Shown here one piece after another: positions 8,377-17,170 of a stretch of 64,000 bases of DNA. Positions within the stretch are counted from its first letter, which is position 1. The number at the start of each line of letters is the position of its first letter. Under the pieces are notes generated by a model. The model was not told the origin of the DNA and searched no databases. It saw only the letters and a list, made by a program, of their open reading frames with translations. A program made the translations under genes and the position numbers. Source of the DNA: Pusillimonas sp. TS35 (GTDB lineage: Bacteria; Pseudomonadota; Gammaproteobacteria; Burkholderiales; Burkholderiaceae_B). Location of the stretch: the NCBI RefSeq assembly GCF_009857885.1, contig NZ_WWER01000007.1:186001-250000 (forward strand), in the 5' to 3' direction.

Positions 8377-9273
8377 ATGGAAAAACCCCAACTGGACAGC
8401 CTCATCAAAAAAGACTTTGCGGCGCTGCCGCCGATGCTGCAGCAGGCCGCCCAGTTTGCCATCGACCATCCGCGCACGGTCGCAATGGCGTCCATGCGTC
8501 AAGTGGCGCGCGAGGCCGGCGTGCAAGCCAGCACCATGCACCGACTGGCAACGCAGCTTGGCTTCGATGGCTACGAGGCCTTCCGCAACGTCTACCGACA
8601 ATGGCTCGCGCGCGGCGACACCTCGTTTTCGGCCCGCGCCACGCAATTGCAGCGCCATCGCGGCAAAGCCACGTCCCCGCTCATTCAGGACATCCTCCAG
8701 GCCGACCTCGACAACCTTGGGCAATTGCTCGACGAGACAACAGCCGGCGCGCTCACCCAAGCGCACGACGCTTTGCGCACTGCGGGGCAAATCTACGTGG
8801 TGGGGCTGCGCAGCCTGTTTCCCGCCGCCTACTATTTCAGCTATTCGTGCGGCATGTTCCTGAACAACACGGTGTTGCTTGCGGGCACCGGCGGCGGCTT
8901 CGCCGACAGCCTGCGGCGCGCCCGCGCCGGCGATGCACTGATCGTCTTCAGTTGTCAGCCCTATGCCAAGGATGCGCTGGCGGCAACCCGCTACGCCCAT
9001 CGCAAGGGCGCCCGCATCATAGCGGTCACAGACAGTGCCGTGTCGCCCGTTGCCAAACTGGCCAACGTCACCATCTCGTTCAGCAACCAGACGCCCTCGC
9101 TCTTCCCGTCCGTGGTGCCTGCCCTGGCCGTCGCCCAGACACTCGTGGCAATGCTGGTCGCCAGCGGCGGCAAGACAAGCCTGAACGAAATCGCCCGCAG
9201 CGAGGCACAGCTTGCGGAGTTCGACACTTATGTGGGGCGCGGGGCCAGGGGTGGCCCGCCACAAGGCCAGTGA
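8377..9273 (+). CDS. RpiR/MurR-family transcriptional regulator (HTH + SIS)
   Basis: A 298-residue regulator with an N-terminal RpiR helix-turn-helix (about 1-80; MASMRQVAREAGVQASTMHRL is the recognition region) and a C-terminal SIS domain (about 120-250). The SIS domain normally senses a phosphosugar or related metabolite (IYVVGLRS..., GDALIVFSCQPYAKD). It is co-transcribed with the aminotransferase. RpiR members next to aminotransferases and Bug receptors are common in Alcaligenaceae, with ligands mostly unknown. The paired palindromes at 6902-6944 are a likely target. Confidence 0.9.
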   Translation: MEKPQLDSLIKKDFAALPPMLQQAAQFAIDHPRTVAMASMRQVAREAGVQASTMHRLATQLGFDGYEAFRNVYRQWLARGDTSFSARATQLQRHRGKATSPLIQDILQADLDNLGQLLDETTAGALTQAHDALRTAGQIYVVGLRSLFPAAYYFSYSCGMFLNNTVLLAGTGGGFADSLRRARAGDALIVFSCQPYAKDALAATRYAHRKGARIIAVTDSAVSPVAKLANVTISFSNQTPSLFPSVVPALAVAQTLVAMLVASGGKTSLNEIARSEAQLAEFDTYVGRGARGGPPQGQ

Positions 9274-9376
9274 TCACCCCAACACCGAACATTTTGTCTC
9301 ACGCCTGGTCGGCGAGCCCGAGCGTCTCCTGGATGAGCTTTGGCAACAAACGACTCAAGCACTAGGGTATCCGCGC

Positions 9377-10762
9377 TTAGCCCTTGCTGACCTTGCCGTG
9401 CCACCCGCCCCCCAAAGCCTTGAACAGCTCAACCCTGGCGAGCAGTCGCGCCACCGTTAGCTGCACGCTTGCATCCTGGGCGGCGTATAGGGTGCGCTGC
9501 GCGTCGAGCACGGTAAGCAGGGTTTCACCGCCCATGCGGTAGCGGGCCTCGGCCAGCCGCAGGGCGGTCTGGGCCTGGTTGAGTACTTCAGTTTGTGCTG
9601 CGTGGCGCAAATCGGCTTCGCGTACGATGGTCAGGGATGTTTCGACTTCGTTGAGCGCAGTGAGAATGGCGCCGCGGTATGCGGCCAGCAACGCATCGCG
9701 CTGCGCCTGGGCCTGAACCCGCCCGGCCTTAAGGCGGCCTGCGTTGAAGATGGGCGCAAGCAGGCCAGCGGTGAGTTCGTGGAAAGGCCGCTCAAGGATG
9801 GCACCCCAGGCACTGGCGCCGCCGCCGGCCTGTGCCGTGAGCGTGAGCGCGGGCAACATGGCGGCGCGCGCTGCGGCCACGTTGGCATCGGCGGCGGCCA
9901 GCCGCTGCTCAGCTTCGGCAATATCTGGACGGTGGGTGAGGATGTCGGTTGGTACGCCGGGCGAGATATCTGTTGCGGTTATGCCCTCCAGTGTATCGGC
10001 GCTCAGCCACATGTCCTGCGGGGCGCGCCCCAACAGGATGGCAAGCGCCGACATGCTGTTCTGTGCTGTTTCGCGCACTGCGCTGAGGGCTTGGCGCTGG
10101 CTGGCGACCAGGCCGCGCTGCTGGGCCAGGTCGAGCGGCGCCGCGGCGCCTGCACGCACGCGCACTGCAACGAGGTGGAGGATGCGTTCAGCGGTTTGCA
10201 GCGCTTGCTGGGCAAAGCCCGTGCGTTCGCGTGCGGATACGGCTTGCAGGTATGTGGCGGCTACGTTGGCGGCCAACTCGAGCGCCACGGCGTCACGTGC
10301 GTATGCCGCACCCGCGGCGTCTGCAATCGCGGCATCGCGCCGGGCGGCGACGGCGCCCCAGAGGTCAACATCAAAAGAGGCTTCAATGCCCAACGACTGC
10401 TGTGCGGTCGAGGAGCGTGATCCATGCCGACCATGGCTGCTGCCGACCTGCGCACCTATCTGTGGCCATTGCGCAGCGCCTGCGGCAACGGCCAGAGCCT
10501 GTGCCTGGCGGATGCGGGCGTCGGCGGCTGCAAGGCCGAAATTTTGGGCTTGAGCATCGCGGATAAAGCGGGCCAGTTCGGCGCTGCCGAAAGTTGCCCA
10601 CCATCGCGCCGTGGCCTTTGGCGCCGAGGCTGTAGCGCTCGGGGCGGACCAGGACTGCGGCAGCGCCAGCACGCGCGTGCTGGGCTCACGGGCAACCGTG
10701 CATCCAGCCATGATGACGGTGGCGCAAACAGCAATCGCGCAGCGTGAAACCCGACGCCGCAC
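9377..10762 (-). CDS. NodT-family outer-membrane efflux lipoprotein
   Basis: The outer-membrane channel of a tripartite exporter (TolC/OprM superfamily). A GTG start at 10762 is chosen because it places a basic stretch and hydrophobic core directly before a lipobox ending VIMAGC. The frame continues upstream to an ATG at 10966, so the true start is uncertain. Two OEP repeats follow: the first contains TARWWATFGSAELARFI, and the second contains HELTAGLLAPIFNAGRLKAG around the conserved sequence ...LTHRPDIAEAEQRL.... It lies downstream of macA/macB on the same strand, so it most likely completes that pump. Confidence 0.87.
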   Translation of the reverse strand: MRRRVSRCAIAVCATVIMAGCTVAREPSTRVLALPQSWSAPSATASAPKATARWWATFGSAELARFIRDAQAQNFGLAAADARIRQAQALAVAAGAAQWPQIGAQVGSSHGRHGSRSSTAQQSLGIEASFDVDLWGAVAARRDAAIADAAGAAYARDAVALELAANVAATYLQAVSARERTGFAQQALQTAERILHLVAVRVRAGAAAPLDLAQQRGLVASQRQALSAVRETAQNSMSALAILLGRAPQDMWLSADTLEGITATDISPGVPTDILTHRPDIAEAEQRLAAADANVAAARAAMLPALTLTAQAGGGASAWGAILERPFHELTAGLLAPIFNAGRLKAGRVQAQAQRDALLAAYRGAILTALNEVETSLTIVREADLRHAAQTEVLNQAQTALRLAEARYRMGGETLLTVLDAQRTLYAAQDASVQLTVARLLARVELFKALGGGWHGKVSKG

Positions 10763-11081
10763 CTTGCCGGCGCACGATGCTCGGCGCCGGCTGCGATGTA
10801 CCACTGAAGACGCGGCGCCGAAGCATGTCGCCCTGGTGTGCAACACTGGGGGCATGGCTCGGGCGAGCGGCTTGCACCCGGCATATCGATAGGCCGAGGA
10901 TAGGGGTGGCGTGGCTACTATGGTTGAACCCATATTTGTGGCCAGCTTCGTTGTCATAGTCGTCATTGTTTTATCAACTTGTGCGAAAAACCTTGGCCTT
11001 CAGGCCTGAGGCATTGGCTGCAGCCGGCAATGAATGACCAGCTTTACCGGGACACCGTGGGCACTGACATACAACGGCCGC

Positions 11082-13091
11082 TCACACGCCAGCCAGCGCA
11101 ACAACAGGATCGAGCCGCGCCGCGGTGCGGGCTGGCATATAACCGAATAACAGGCCTGTGGCGATGGCGCAGCCAAAAGCGCCCGCCATGGCCCTGACTG
11201 ACACCACCGCGGGCACGCCAGCCATCAACAGGCCGGTGCAGACCACAACCGCCAGCACAATGCCCGCCACCCCGCCCATTAGGGTAAGCAGCATGGATTC
11301 GGTTAAAAACTGGCGCAGAATGTCGCGCTCTCGCGCACCCGTTGCCACGCGAATGCCGATCTCACGGGTGCGTTCGCGCACTGTCATCAGCATGACGTTC
11401 ATGACGCCGATGCCGCCCACCGCCAGCGACACCAGTGCGATAAGGCCCAGCATCATCGTCATGGTGTCGCGGGTGGCCATTTCGGCCCGTATCCACGCCG
11501 CGGCGTTGGCGATGGAGAAGTCTTCGCGACCGCCATGACGAAGGCGAAGCACATCCTGCACCGCTTTCTCGACCCGCAGCACGTCATGGGCAGCACTCGC
11601 ATCAATCACTACGTAGTCGGGCTGCGTTTGCGCCTGATATACCCTGGCGCGCCCCGACTGATAGGGGATGAAAACCATCCTGTCGTAGTCCTCCGCCCCT
11701 GACATCGAACCGCGCTCGCTCATGACGCCAATGATTTCAAAAGGCGAGTTGCCTATCAGCAGCAGCCGGCCCAGCGGATCACCCCCGTCGGGGAAGAACT
11801 GGGCGTGCGCCTTGCTGCCCAAGACGGCCACCGGCGCCAGGGACAGGTCTTCGTGGCGCGTATAGTACCTACCCACCGCAACGCGCCAATGATGCACGTC
11901 GGGCATTTCATGGCTGGCGGAGAACACATATACGCTACGCTCGGCATTGCGGTATCGCACCGAGACAGGGTCGCCGATCACCGGCATGACGCGGTGCACA
12001 CCCCTTACATGCGCGATGGCATCGAGGTCGTCTGGCGTCAGCGTTCCGGCCGGACCACCGGACGGCGGCACGCGGCTGCCCAAATACATGATATTGGTGC
12101 CCAACGTGCCCATCTGCGCGGCCACCCGCTGCCGCGCGCCCTCGCCCACCGCCAGCATGACGATGACGGCAGCCACGCCGATGACAATACCGAGAAGCGT
12201 CAGCGCGGTTCGCACCCGATTTACGCACATACCGCGCCAGGCGCCTCGGGCTGCCTCGCGCAGATCGGCCCATATACTGGCGCCCTCTGTAGCGCTGAGC
12301 GGAACGGAGGTGTTCTGCAACCAGCCGCCTGAAGCGCCTGCCTCAGGCGGCCCAGGCGCCGCGCCGCCGCTTGAATCGCTGACGATGCAGCCATCGCTGA
12401 TTTCGATGATGCGCGACGCCTGGGCCGCCACGGCGCGGTCATGCGTGATCAACACAACTGTATGGCCTTCGGCGGCAAGCTCACGCAACAAGGCCATCAC
12501 TTGCGCGCCGCTTTGCGTATCAAGCGCGCCGGTGGGCTCGTCGGCAAGTATGATGCTGCCGCCGTTCATGAGTGCGCGGGCGATGGATACACGCTGCTGC
12601 TGCCCGCCCGACAACTGATGCGGACGGTGGCCGAGCTTTCCCTCCAGGCCCAGCTTCGCCAACAGGACGGCCGCGCGGCTGCTGCGGCTGGCCTGAGGCC
12701 AGCCAGCATAGACAGCTGGCACCTCTACGTTTTCTTGGGCTGTTTCGGTGGAGATCAGGTGATAGCCTTGGAAAACAAAGCCGAACGCGGATCGGCGCAA
12801 CGCGGCAAGCTCGTCTGACGACAGGGTACCGACGTCGCGCCCGCCAAAGCGATAGGTGCCGGCGCTGGGGCGGTCCAGGCAACCTAGTATGTGCATGAGC
12901 GTGGATTTACCTGACCCCGACGCACCAACGACAGCCACGAATTCGCCCGCATGAATGGACAGCTCAATGCCCCGCAGCACCTCTACATGAGGCTGACCTG
13001 CAGTGCCGCCGTACGCTTTACGGATGCCGCTTAGTTGGATGAGTGGGCAGGCACCTGGAGCCCCAACGCCTTCGTTTACCATTGCAGCCAT
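11082..13091 (-). CDS. macB: MacB-type ABC exporter (ATPase fused to permease)
   Basis: A 669-residue MacB-like half-transporter. The nucleotide-binding domain comes first: Walker A GASGSGKST (56-64), Q-loop FVFQGY (Q108), signature LSGGQQQR (160-167) and Walker B with IILADEPTG (180-188). A membrane segment near 290, a large periplasmic domain and three C-terminal membrane helices follow. MacB-type pumps expel macrolides, peptides, toxins or siderophores from the periplasm through MacA and an outer-membrane channel. Its start overlaps the macA stop by 16 bp, so the two are translationally coupled. The neighbourhood suggests the siderophore-linked (PvdT-like) class, which is inference. Confidence 0.93.
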   Translation of the reverse strand: MAAMVNEGVGAPGACPLIQLSGIRKAYGGTAGQPHVEVLRGIELSIHAGEFVAVVGASGSGKSTLMHILGCLDRPSAGTYRFGGRDVGTLSSDELAALRRSAFGFVFQGYHLISTETAQENVEVPAVYAGWPQASRSSRAAVLLAKLGLEGKLGHRPHQLSGGQQQRVSIARALMNGGSIILADEPTGALDTQSGAQVMALLRELAAEGHTVVLITHDRAVAAQASRIIEISDGCIVSDSSGGAAPGPPEAGASGGWLQNTSVPLSATEGASIWADLREAARGAWRGMCVNRVRTALTLLGIVIGVAAVIVMLAVGEGARQRVAAQMGTLGTNIMYLGSRVPPSGGPAGTLTPDDLDAIAHVRGVHRVMPVIGDPVSVRYRNAERSVYVFSASHEMPDVHHWRVAVGRYYTRHEDLSLAPVAVLGSKAHAQFFPDGGDPLGRLLLIGNSPFEIIGVMSERGSMSGAEDYDRMVFIPYQSGRARVYQAQTQPDYVVIDASAAHDVLRVEKAVQDVLRLRHGGREDFSIANAAAWIRAEMATRDTMTMMLGLIALVSLAVGGIGVMNVMLMTVRERTREIGIRVATGARERDILRQFLTESMLLTLMGGVAGIVLAVVVCTGLLMAGVPAVVSVRAMAGAFGCAIATGLLFGYMPARTAARLDPVVALAGV

Positions 13092-14278
13092 TTTTCCCCT
13101 CCATCGCTGGCGGCGGGGCCGGTCACGACCAGCTCGCCCGGCCGCAAGCCATCGACCACTTGTGCGGCAATGCGGCTGCGCACACCCGTGACGATCTCCC
13201 GCTGGGCCGGGCCGCCCCTGCGGCCCAACACCTGAACCGTATAGTGATCAGGCTGGCCGCCGGCCACGAGCGCTGTCAGTGGCACCAACAGCGCGTCTTC
13301 GACCCGCGCGACAACGAACGTTACCTGCGCAGTCATCTGGGGCATAAGCACGCCGTCGGCATTGTCGACATCGAACAGCACGGTGTACATCACCGCCTTA
13401 CTGGCTGCCTGTTGCTGCACACCAGCAGGGCCTTCACCTGAAGACGGCATGCCCTGCGGAGAGGGCAACACCTGGCGCACCGTGCCATGCCAACGCCGCG
13501 CGGCGTCGTCGCCGCCAGCGCCCAGCGTGGTGAAGTAAACCGGCATGCCTGCCTTGACGCGCCCGATGTCTGCCTCGGAGACCTCGGTCCAGACCGTCAT
13601 ACCGGAGAGATCGGCAACGCGCAGGATATTGGGCGTTTGATATGCCGCATTCAGCGTCTGCCCTGCGCGTGCATAAACCGCAACAACAGTGCCCTCCATG
13701 GGCGCATAGATGCGCGTGTAGCCCAGCCGCGCCTCGTCGGCCTTGAGCGTCGCCCGCACCTGCGCGATCTGGGCTCTCAGGTGATCAGCACGGGCAGCGG
13801 CCGAGGCTACAGCGGCTTCGGCCACCTGTACGTCTTCGTCGCGCGTGGCCCCTTCACGCGCCAACAAAGTGTGGCGGTTGTATTGGCGCTGCGCCAGCCT
13901 GTGCTGGGCCAGTTGGTCTTGCAACTGCGCGCGCAGCCCTGCAACCTGCGCACGACCCGCGTCGACCGCCGCCTGCTGTACGCTGGGATCGATCTCGACC
14001 AACAAGTCACCCTTTGCCACCTTGTCGCCCGGCTTGATGTGAAGGCGATTGATCTGCCCCGACACTTGCGCCCCAACATCCACATACTGGCGCGGCTGCA
14101 GCACACCGATGGCTGCGACGCTTGCCTCAAGCGCCCCCCGCACAACCGGCGCGGACGGATACACCGGTGCCTGCCGCCGCGCGTTCCAGATAACAATGGC
14201 CACGATTGCCAGAAGCAAGACCAGTGCCATTGCCATAGGGCGCCAGCCTGCGCCTTTGCGTTGAAGTTGCATCATCAT
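13076..14278 (-). CDS. macA: MacA-type periplasmic adaptor (membrane fusion protein)
   Basis: A 400-residue adaptor protein of the MacA/PvdR type. An N-terminal membrane anchor (about 15-33) precedes the biotinyl-lipoyl half-motif GVLQPRQYVDVGAQVSGQI and a long coiled-coil hairpin (about 95-190, Gln/Ala/Arg rich). The barrel and membrane-proximal domains follow (TVVAVYARAGQTLN; MTVWTEVSEADIG). The ATG shares a base with the stop of the TonB receptor gene (TGATG), and the stop overlaps macB, so all three genes are tightly coupled. Confidence 0.93.
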   Translation of the reverse strand: MMMQLQRKGAGWRPMAMALVLLLAIVAIVIWNARRQAPVYPSAPVVRGALEASVAAIGVLQPRQYVDVGAQVSGQINRLHIKPGDKVAKGDLLVEIDPSVQQAAVDAGRAQVAGLRAQLQDQLAQHRLAQRQYNRHTLLAREGATRDEDVQVAEAAVASAAARADHLRAQIAQVRATLKADEARLGYTRIYAPMEGTVVAVYARAGQTLNAAYQTPNILRVADLSGMTVWTEVSEADIGRVKAGMPVYFTTLGAGGDDAARRWHGTVRQVLPSPQGMPSSGEGPAGVQQQAASKAVMYTVLFDVDNADGVLMPQMTAQVTFVVARVEDALLVPLTALVAGGQPDHYTVQVLGRRGGPAQREIVTGVRSRIAAQVVDGLRPGELVVTGPAASDGGEKWLQW

Positions 14279-16596
14279 CAGTAGCGGATATCCAGGCCAG
14301 CCTTGATGGAACGCGGCGCGCCATAGTAGGAGTAGCCGCTGGTCGTGTAGTAGACCTTGTCGAAAACGTTATACAGATTGGCGTATACCGACACCCTGCG
14401 GCTGATGTCGTAGCGCGCCATGAGGTCGACCAGCGCGTAACCGCCCTGGGTGACACGCGCCTTGCGCGAGCCGATGTTGTCGCTGTAGATGCGGTTTTGC
14501 CAACGCAGCCCGCCGCCCACGGTCAAGCCACCGCCAATACCCGGGATGCGATAGGTGGTGAACAATTTGAAGGTGTTTTGCGGTATTTGGGTATTGAGCG
14601 ATGTATGGTTTCGATCTTGCGAGAGTGCACGCGTGTAACTGGCCGATGCCTGCCAGTTGCGCGCGAGTTGCCCGGCGAGTTCGAGTTCGAAACCGCGCGT
14701 GCGTGCGCCCGCGACGGCTTCGTAGGCGGTTGAACCGTCGGGGGCGAGCTGCCCCGGCAGAGCCACGGCGAAATTGTCTTGCTGGATCAGGAACACTGCC
14801 CCCGCGACGTTGAGCAGCCCATCCATGAATTCGCCTTTCAGGCCGGCTTCATAGCTGTTGCCAACGAGCGGATCGAGTGTCTTGCCGCTGAGGCCCTTTT
14901 TGTTCTGGGGCTTGAAGATGTTGGTGTAGCTGGCATAGGCAGACCACTGATCGTTGAGGTCGTAGACAACACCCAGGTATGGCGTAATGCGGCCGGACTC
15001 AGCGCGATGCTCAAAACGCGCGGGCTTACCGATGGGATAGGTAGCCTTGCTCTGGCGCCAGTTGGTGACACGGGCACCCGCGATGACGGCTAGTTGATCG
15101 GTGGGGCGCAGGCGTACTGTGGCATAGGCGCTGGCGACATTCTCACGCTCGCGTCGGTTGCCGTTCGACGGGTTAGGGGGCTCGGCCGGCGTGCGGCCAT
15201 CCCACGTGTAGATATTAGGGATCGCATTGCTCCAGCCCGAAAAGTACCAGAGGTTGTAGTTGGGCGCGCGATCGGTGACGCGAGATGCGGTGACGCCGAC
15301 TGCTGCGTCATGCCTGCGCCCAAACAGCTGGAAAGGCCCTTTCGCGGATAGGTCGAGCGTGTGTTGCGTGGGTTTGCCGCGCCAGCGACCGGCCCACAGG
15401 CCGAGACCTGCGCCCGTGACTTTGTCGGGCGCGCCAAACATCGCGTAGCCCAGCTTCTCGTCATAGACGTTGACGGCATTGCTGTAAATGGCCTTTAGCC
15501 GCCAGCCGTTTTCCAGCCGATGCTCCAACGACGCGAACAAGTCTTGGGTGCGGCGCTTGCCATATGCCCAGACAGCCGCGGCCGAGTCGCTGCGGCCCCA
15601 GTGCGCACGCGTACCATCGGAATAGAACGGCGGCCGCGCTGACCGCGCATGCCCGGTGGCATCATGCTGCTGGTAAGCGAAACCCAGTGTTGCCAGCGTC
15701 GACTCGCCAAGGTCGGCCTCGAGGATGCCGTATAGCACGCTCGCCCGCTCTTCGAGGCGATCTATGTAGGATTGGTTTTTTTGGCGGGCAACGACCAGCC
15801 TGCCCCGTAGCGACCCCGATTCGTTCAGTGGCGTGGAGATGTCCGCCTGGCCACGGTAGTAGTCCCAGGCACCGGCCTCTGCCTTGAGCGACGCATGGAA
15901 GCCGTGTGTAGGCCGTTTGCGGATCTGGTTGATGGTAGCGCCAGGCGACCCTACGCCGTTCATCAGGCCGGTGGCGCCGCGCACCACCTCGACCCTGTCG
16001 TATATGGCCATATCGTTAGCCTGGAAGATAGAACTATAGCTGCTGTACACCAACCCCACGCCATCAACCTGAAAATTCTCGACCCGGAAGCCGCGTGCGT
16101 AGGTAACGCTCTGGTCGGTGGCCGTGTTGGCGCTGGAGCTGTAAGTAAGGCCGGGCGTTTGGGCGATGACATCGGTGAGTTGGTTCAGCCCCTGGTCGTC
16201 CATGCGTTGACGGGTCATCGTGCTGACAGACTGCGGGGTGTCGCGCGGCGCCAGGCCCAGTGGCGTGGCCGTCTCGGCAGCCGGCGCGGTATAGGCGCCT
16301 GTGCCTTCGGTGGGAGCAGCGGATTGCCTCTGGCCGCTTACCGTTATCGGCGCCAACCGCGCAGCAAAACCCCGCTGCGCCAGCACAGGTGTTTGGGCGA
16401 AGCCTAGTACGAGGGCGACCAGGAATGCCTGCGCGCGCAAGCGGGATAAGTGCTGGCCCCCCGAAGCACGCGCAGGCATATGAAAGGGTGACGGGCGAGA
16501 AGCTGCAGGAGTAAGGCGGCACACAACGGAGAAGCGGGCGCCGCCAAAGACCGGCGAGCTTGCCGGCATGGGTGCGCGTGGAAAATGCGTATTCAT
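14278..16596 (-). CDS. TonB-dependent siderophore receptor
   Basis: An outer-membrane ferric-siderophore receptor of about 772 residues with ATG at 16596. The frame extends to 16689 without a better site. After a long N-terminal leader comes a hydrophobic signal stretch (ending near TPVLAQ). The plug domain follows (LAPITVSGQ TonB-box-like region; DTPQSVSTMTRQRMDDQG; YARGFRVENFQVDG; VEVVRGATGLMNG), then a beta barrel ending YGAPRSIKAGLDIRY with the required terminal aromatic. The style is FpvA/FhuE-like. It is translationally coupled to macA and preceded by a Fur-box-like promoter, pointing to iron control. Confidence 0.93.
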   Translation of the reverse strand: MNTHFPRAPMPASSPVFGGARFSVVCRLTPAASRPSPFHMPARASGGQHLSRLRAQAFLVALVLGFAQTPVLAQRGFAARLAPITVSGQRQSAAPTEGTGAYTAPAAETATPLGLAPRDTPQSVSTMTRQRMDDQGLNQLTDVIAQTPGLTYSSSANTATDQSVTYARGFRVENFQVDGVGLVYSSYSSIFQANDMAIYDRVEVVRGATGLMNGVGSPGATINQIRKRPTHGFHASLKAEAGAWDYYRGQADISTPLNESGSLRGRLVVARQKNQSYIDRLEERASVLYGILEADLGESTLATLGFAYQQHDATGHARSARPPFYSDGTRAHWGRSDSAAAVWAYGKRRTQDLFASLEHRLENGWRLKAIYSNAVNVYDEKLGYAMFGAPDKVTGAGLGLWAGRWRGKPTQHTLDLSAKGPFQLFGRRHDAAVGVTASRVTDRAPNYNLWYFSGWSNAIPNIYTWDGRTPAEPPNPSNGNRRERENVASAYATVRLRPTDQLAVIAGARVTNWRQSKATYPIGKPARFEHRAESGRITPYLGVVYDLNDQWSAYASYTNIFKPQNKKGLSGKTLDPLVGNSYEAGLKGEFMDGLLNVAGAVFLIQQDNFAVALPGQLAPDGSTAYEAVAGARTRGFELELAGQLARNWQASASYTRALSQDRNHTSLNTQIPQNTFKLFTTYRIPGIGGGLTVGGGLRWQNRIYSDNIGSRKARVTQGGYALVDLMARYDISRRVSVYANLYNVFDKVYYTTSGYSYYGAPRSIKAGLDIRY

Positions 16597-16893
16597 GATG
16601 CGAGAGACCCTGAGTGAAACGGCCGACGCATGGACGCACTGCCTGCGTCGACAACGCTGGCCGCTTCGGTGAACAGAAAGGCCCTGCACTGCCGTGCGGG
16701 GCCGGCGCTCAATTACAGGGGCCGCACCGCCAGGCGAGAGGATGGGAAAGACGGCACGCGGCCTGCGGGGTTTGTATAGCCGACGTTATTGGCCTGAAAC
16801 CCTGATCGGCAGGCACGACAATAAGACGGATGCGTGCACGGAACATGAGGCGGGAGGAGACTCGCGGAGCCAGAATAAAAACAGAACGCGAGG

Positions 16894-16921
16894 ATTATCG
16901 CAAACTATTCTCAATTGTGAA
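16894..16921 (-). promoter_or_regulatory. Candidate Fur-regulated promoter for the TonB/MacAB cluster
   Basis: On the minus strand, TTCACA (16916-16921) and GATAAT (16894-16899) are separated by 16 bp, close to sigma-70 consensus. The spacer is covered by GCAAACTATTCTCAATTG (plus strand, 16900-16917). That sequence resembles the proteobacterial Fur box in its inverted GCAAAT...ATTTGC form. Repression by Fur-iron at this position would be steric. The predicted 5' leader to the receptor start is about 290 nt. Transcription start and Fur binding are inferred. Confidence 0.6.
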
Positions 16922-17077
16922 ATAGCTAATACAGCCGGCGCGGCAGGGCTGATTCCCGCGTTGAAAAATGTGTATTGTGCGATTGGAGAGGTGCCACGCA
17001 AGGCCCGGGCTGCAAGGCATGTAATGCCAGTGAGCGTGCAATGAAAATCCGCCGCCGCACCGCGAAATGGCAATGCG

Positions 17078-17166
17078 GTGGCGTCCGGACGTACGGCGGA
17101 TCACAGATAAACCGGCCAGCGCCGGATTATCTAAAAAGTGGCGTCCAGACGTACGGCGGACCACAG
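17078..17166. repeat. 29-bp direct repeats flanking a hairpin
   Basis: GTGGCGTCCGGACGTACGG begins a 29-bp unit at 17078-17106 that recurs at 17138-17166 with two mismatches, exactly 60 bp apart. Between them, 17105-17134 forms an inverted repeat: AGATAA and CCGGC arms pair with GCCGG and TTATCT around a CAGC loop, with one A-A mismatch. No U-tract follows on either strand, so it is not a standard terminator. It sits just downstream of the transaminase gene. Confidence 0.75.
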
Positions 17167-17170
17167 GGTG

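Noticed and set aside
13487-14284. A 265-codon plus-strand open frame opposite macA
   Set aside because: MacA has full family motifs on the minus strand; the opposite frame has none.
16786-17073. A 95-codon minus-strand frame upstream of the TonB receptor
   Set aside because: No ribosome site, no recognisable motif, and it spans the predicted promoter and Fur-like box.
17105-17134. Rho-independent terminator for the transaminase gene
   Set aside because: The hairpin has no T-run after it on the minus strand; A/T residues precede it instead. It is treated as part of the repeat element.
17078-17166. CRISPR array
   Set aside because: Only two repeat copies, a spacer that is itself an inverted repeat, and no cas genes nearby.
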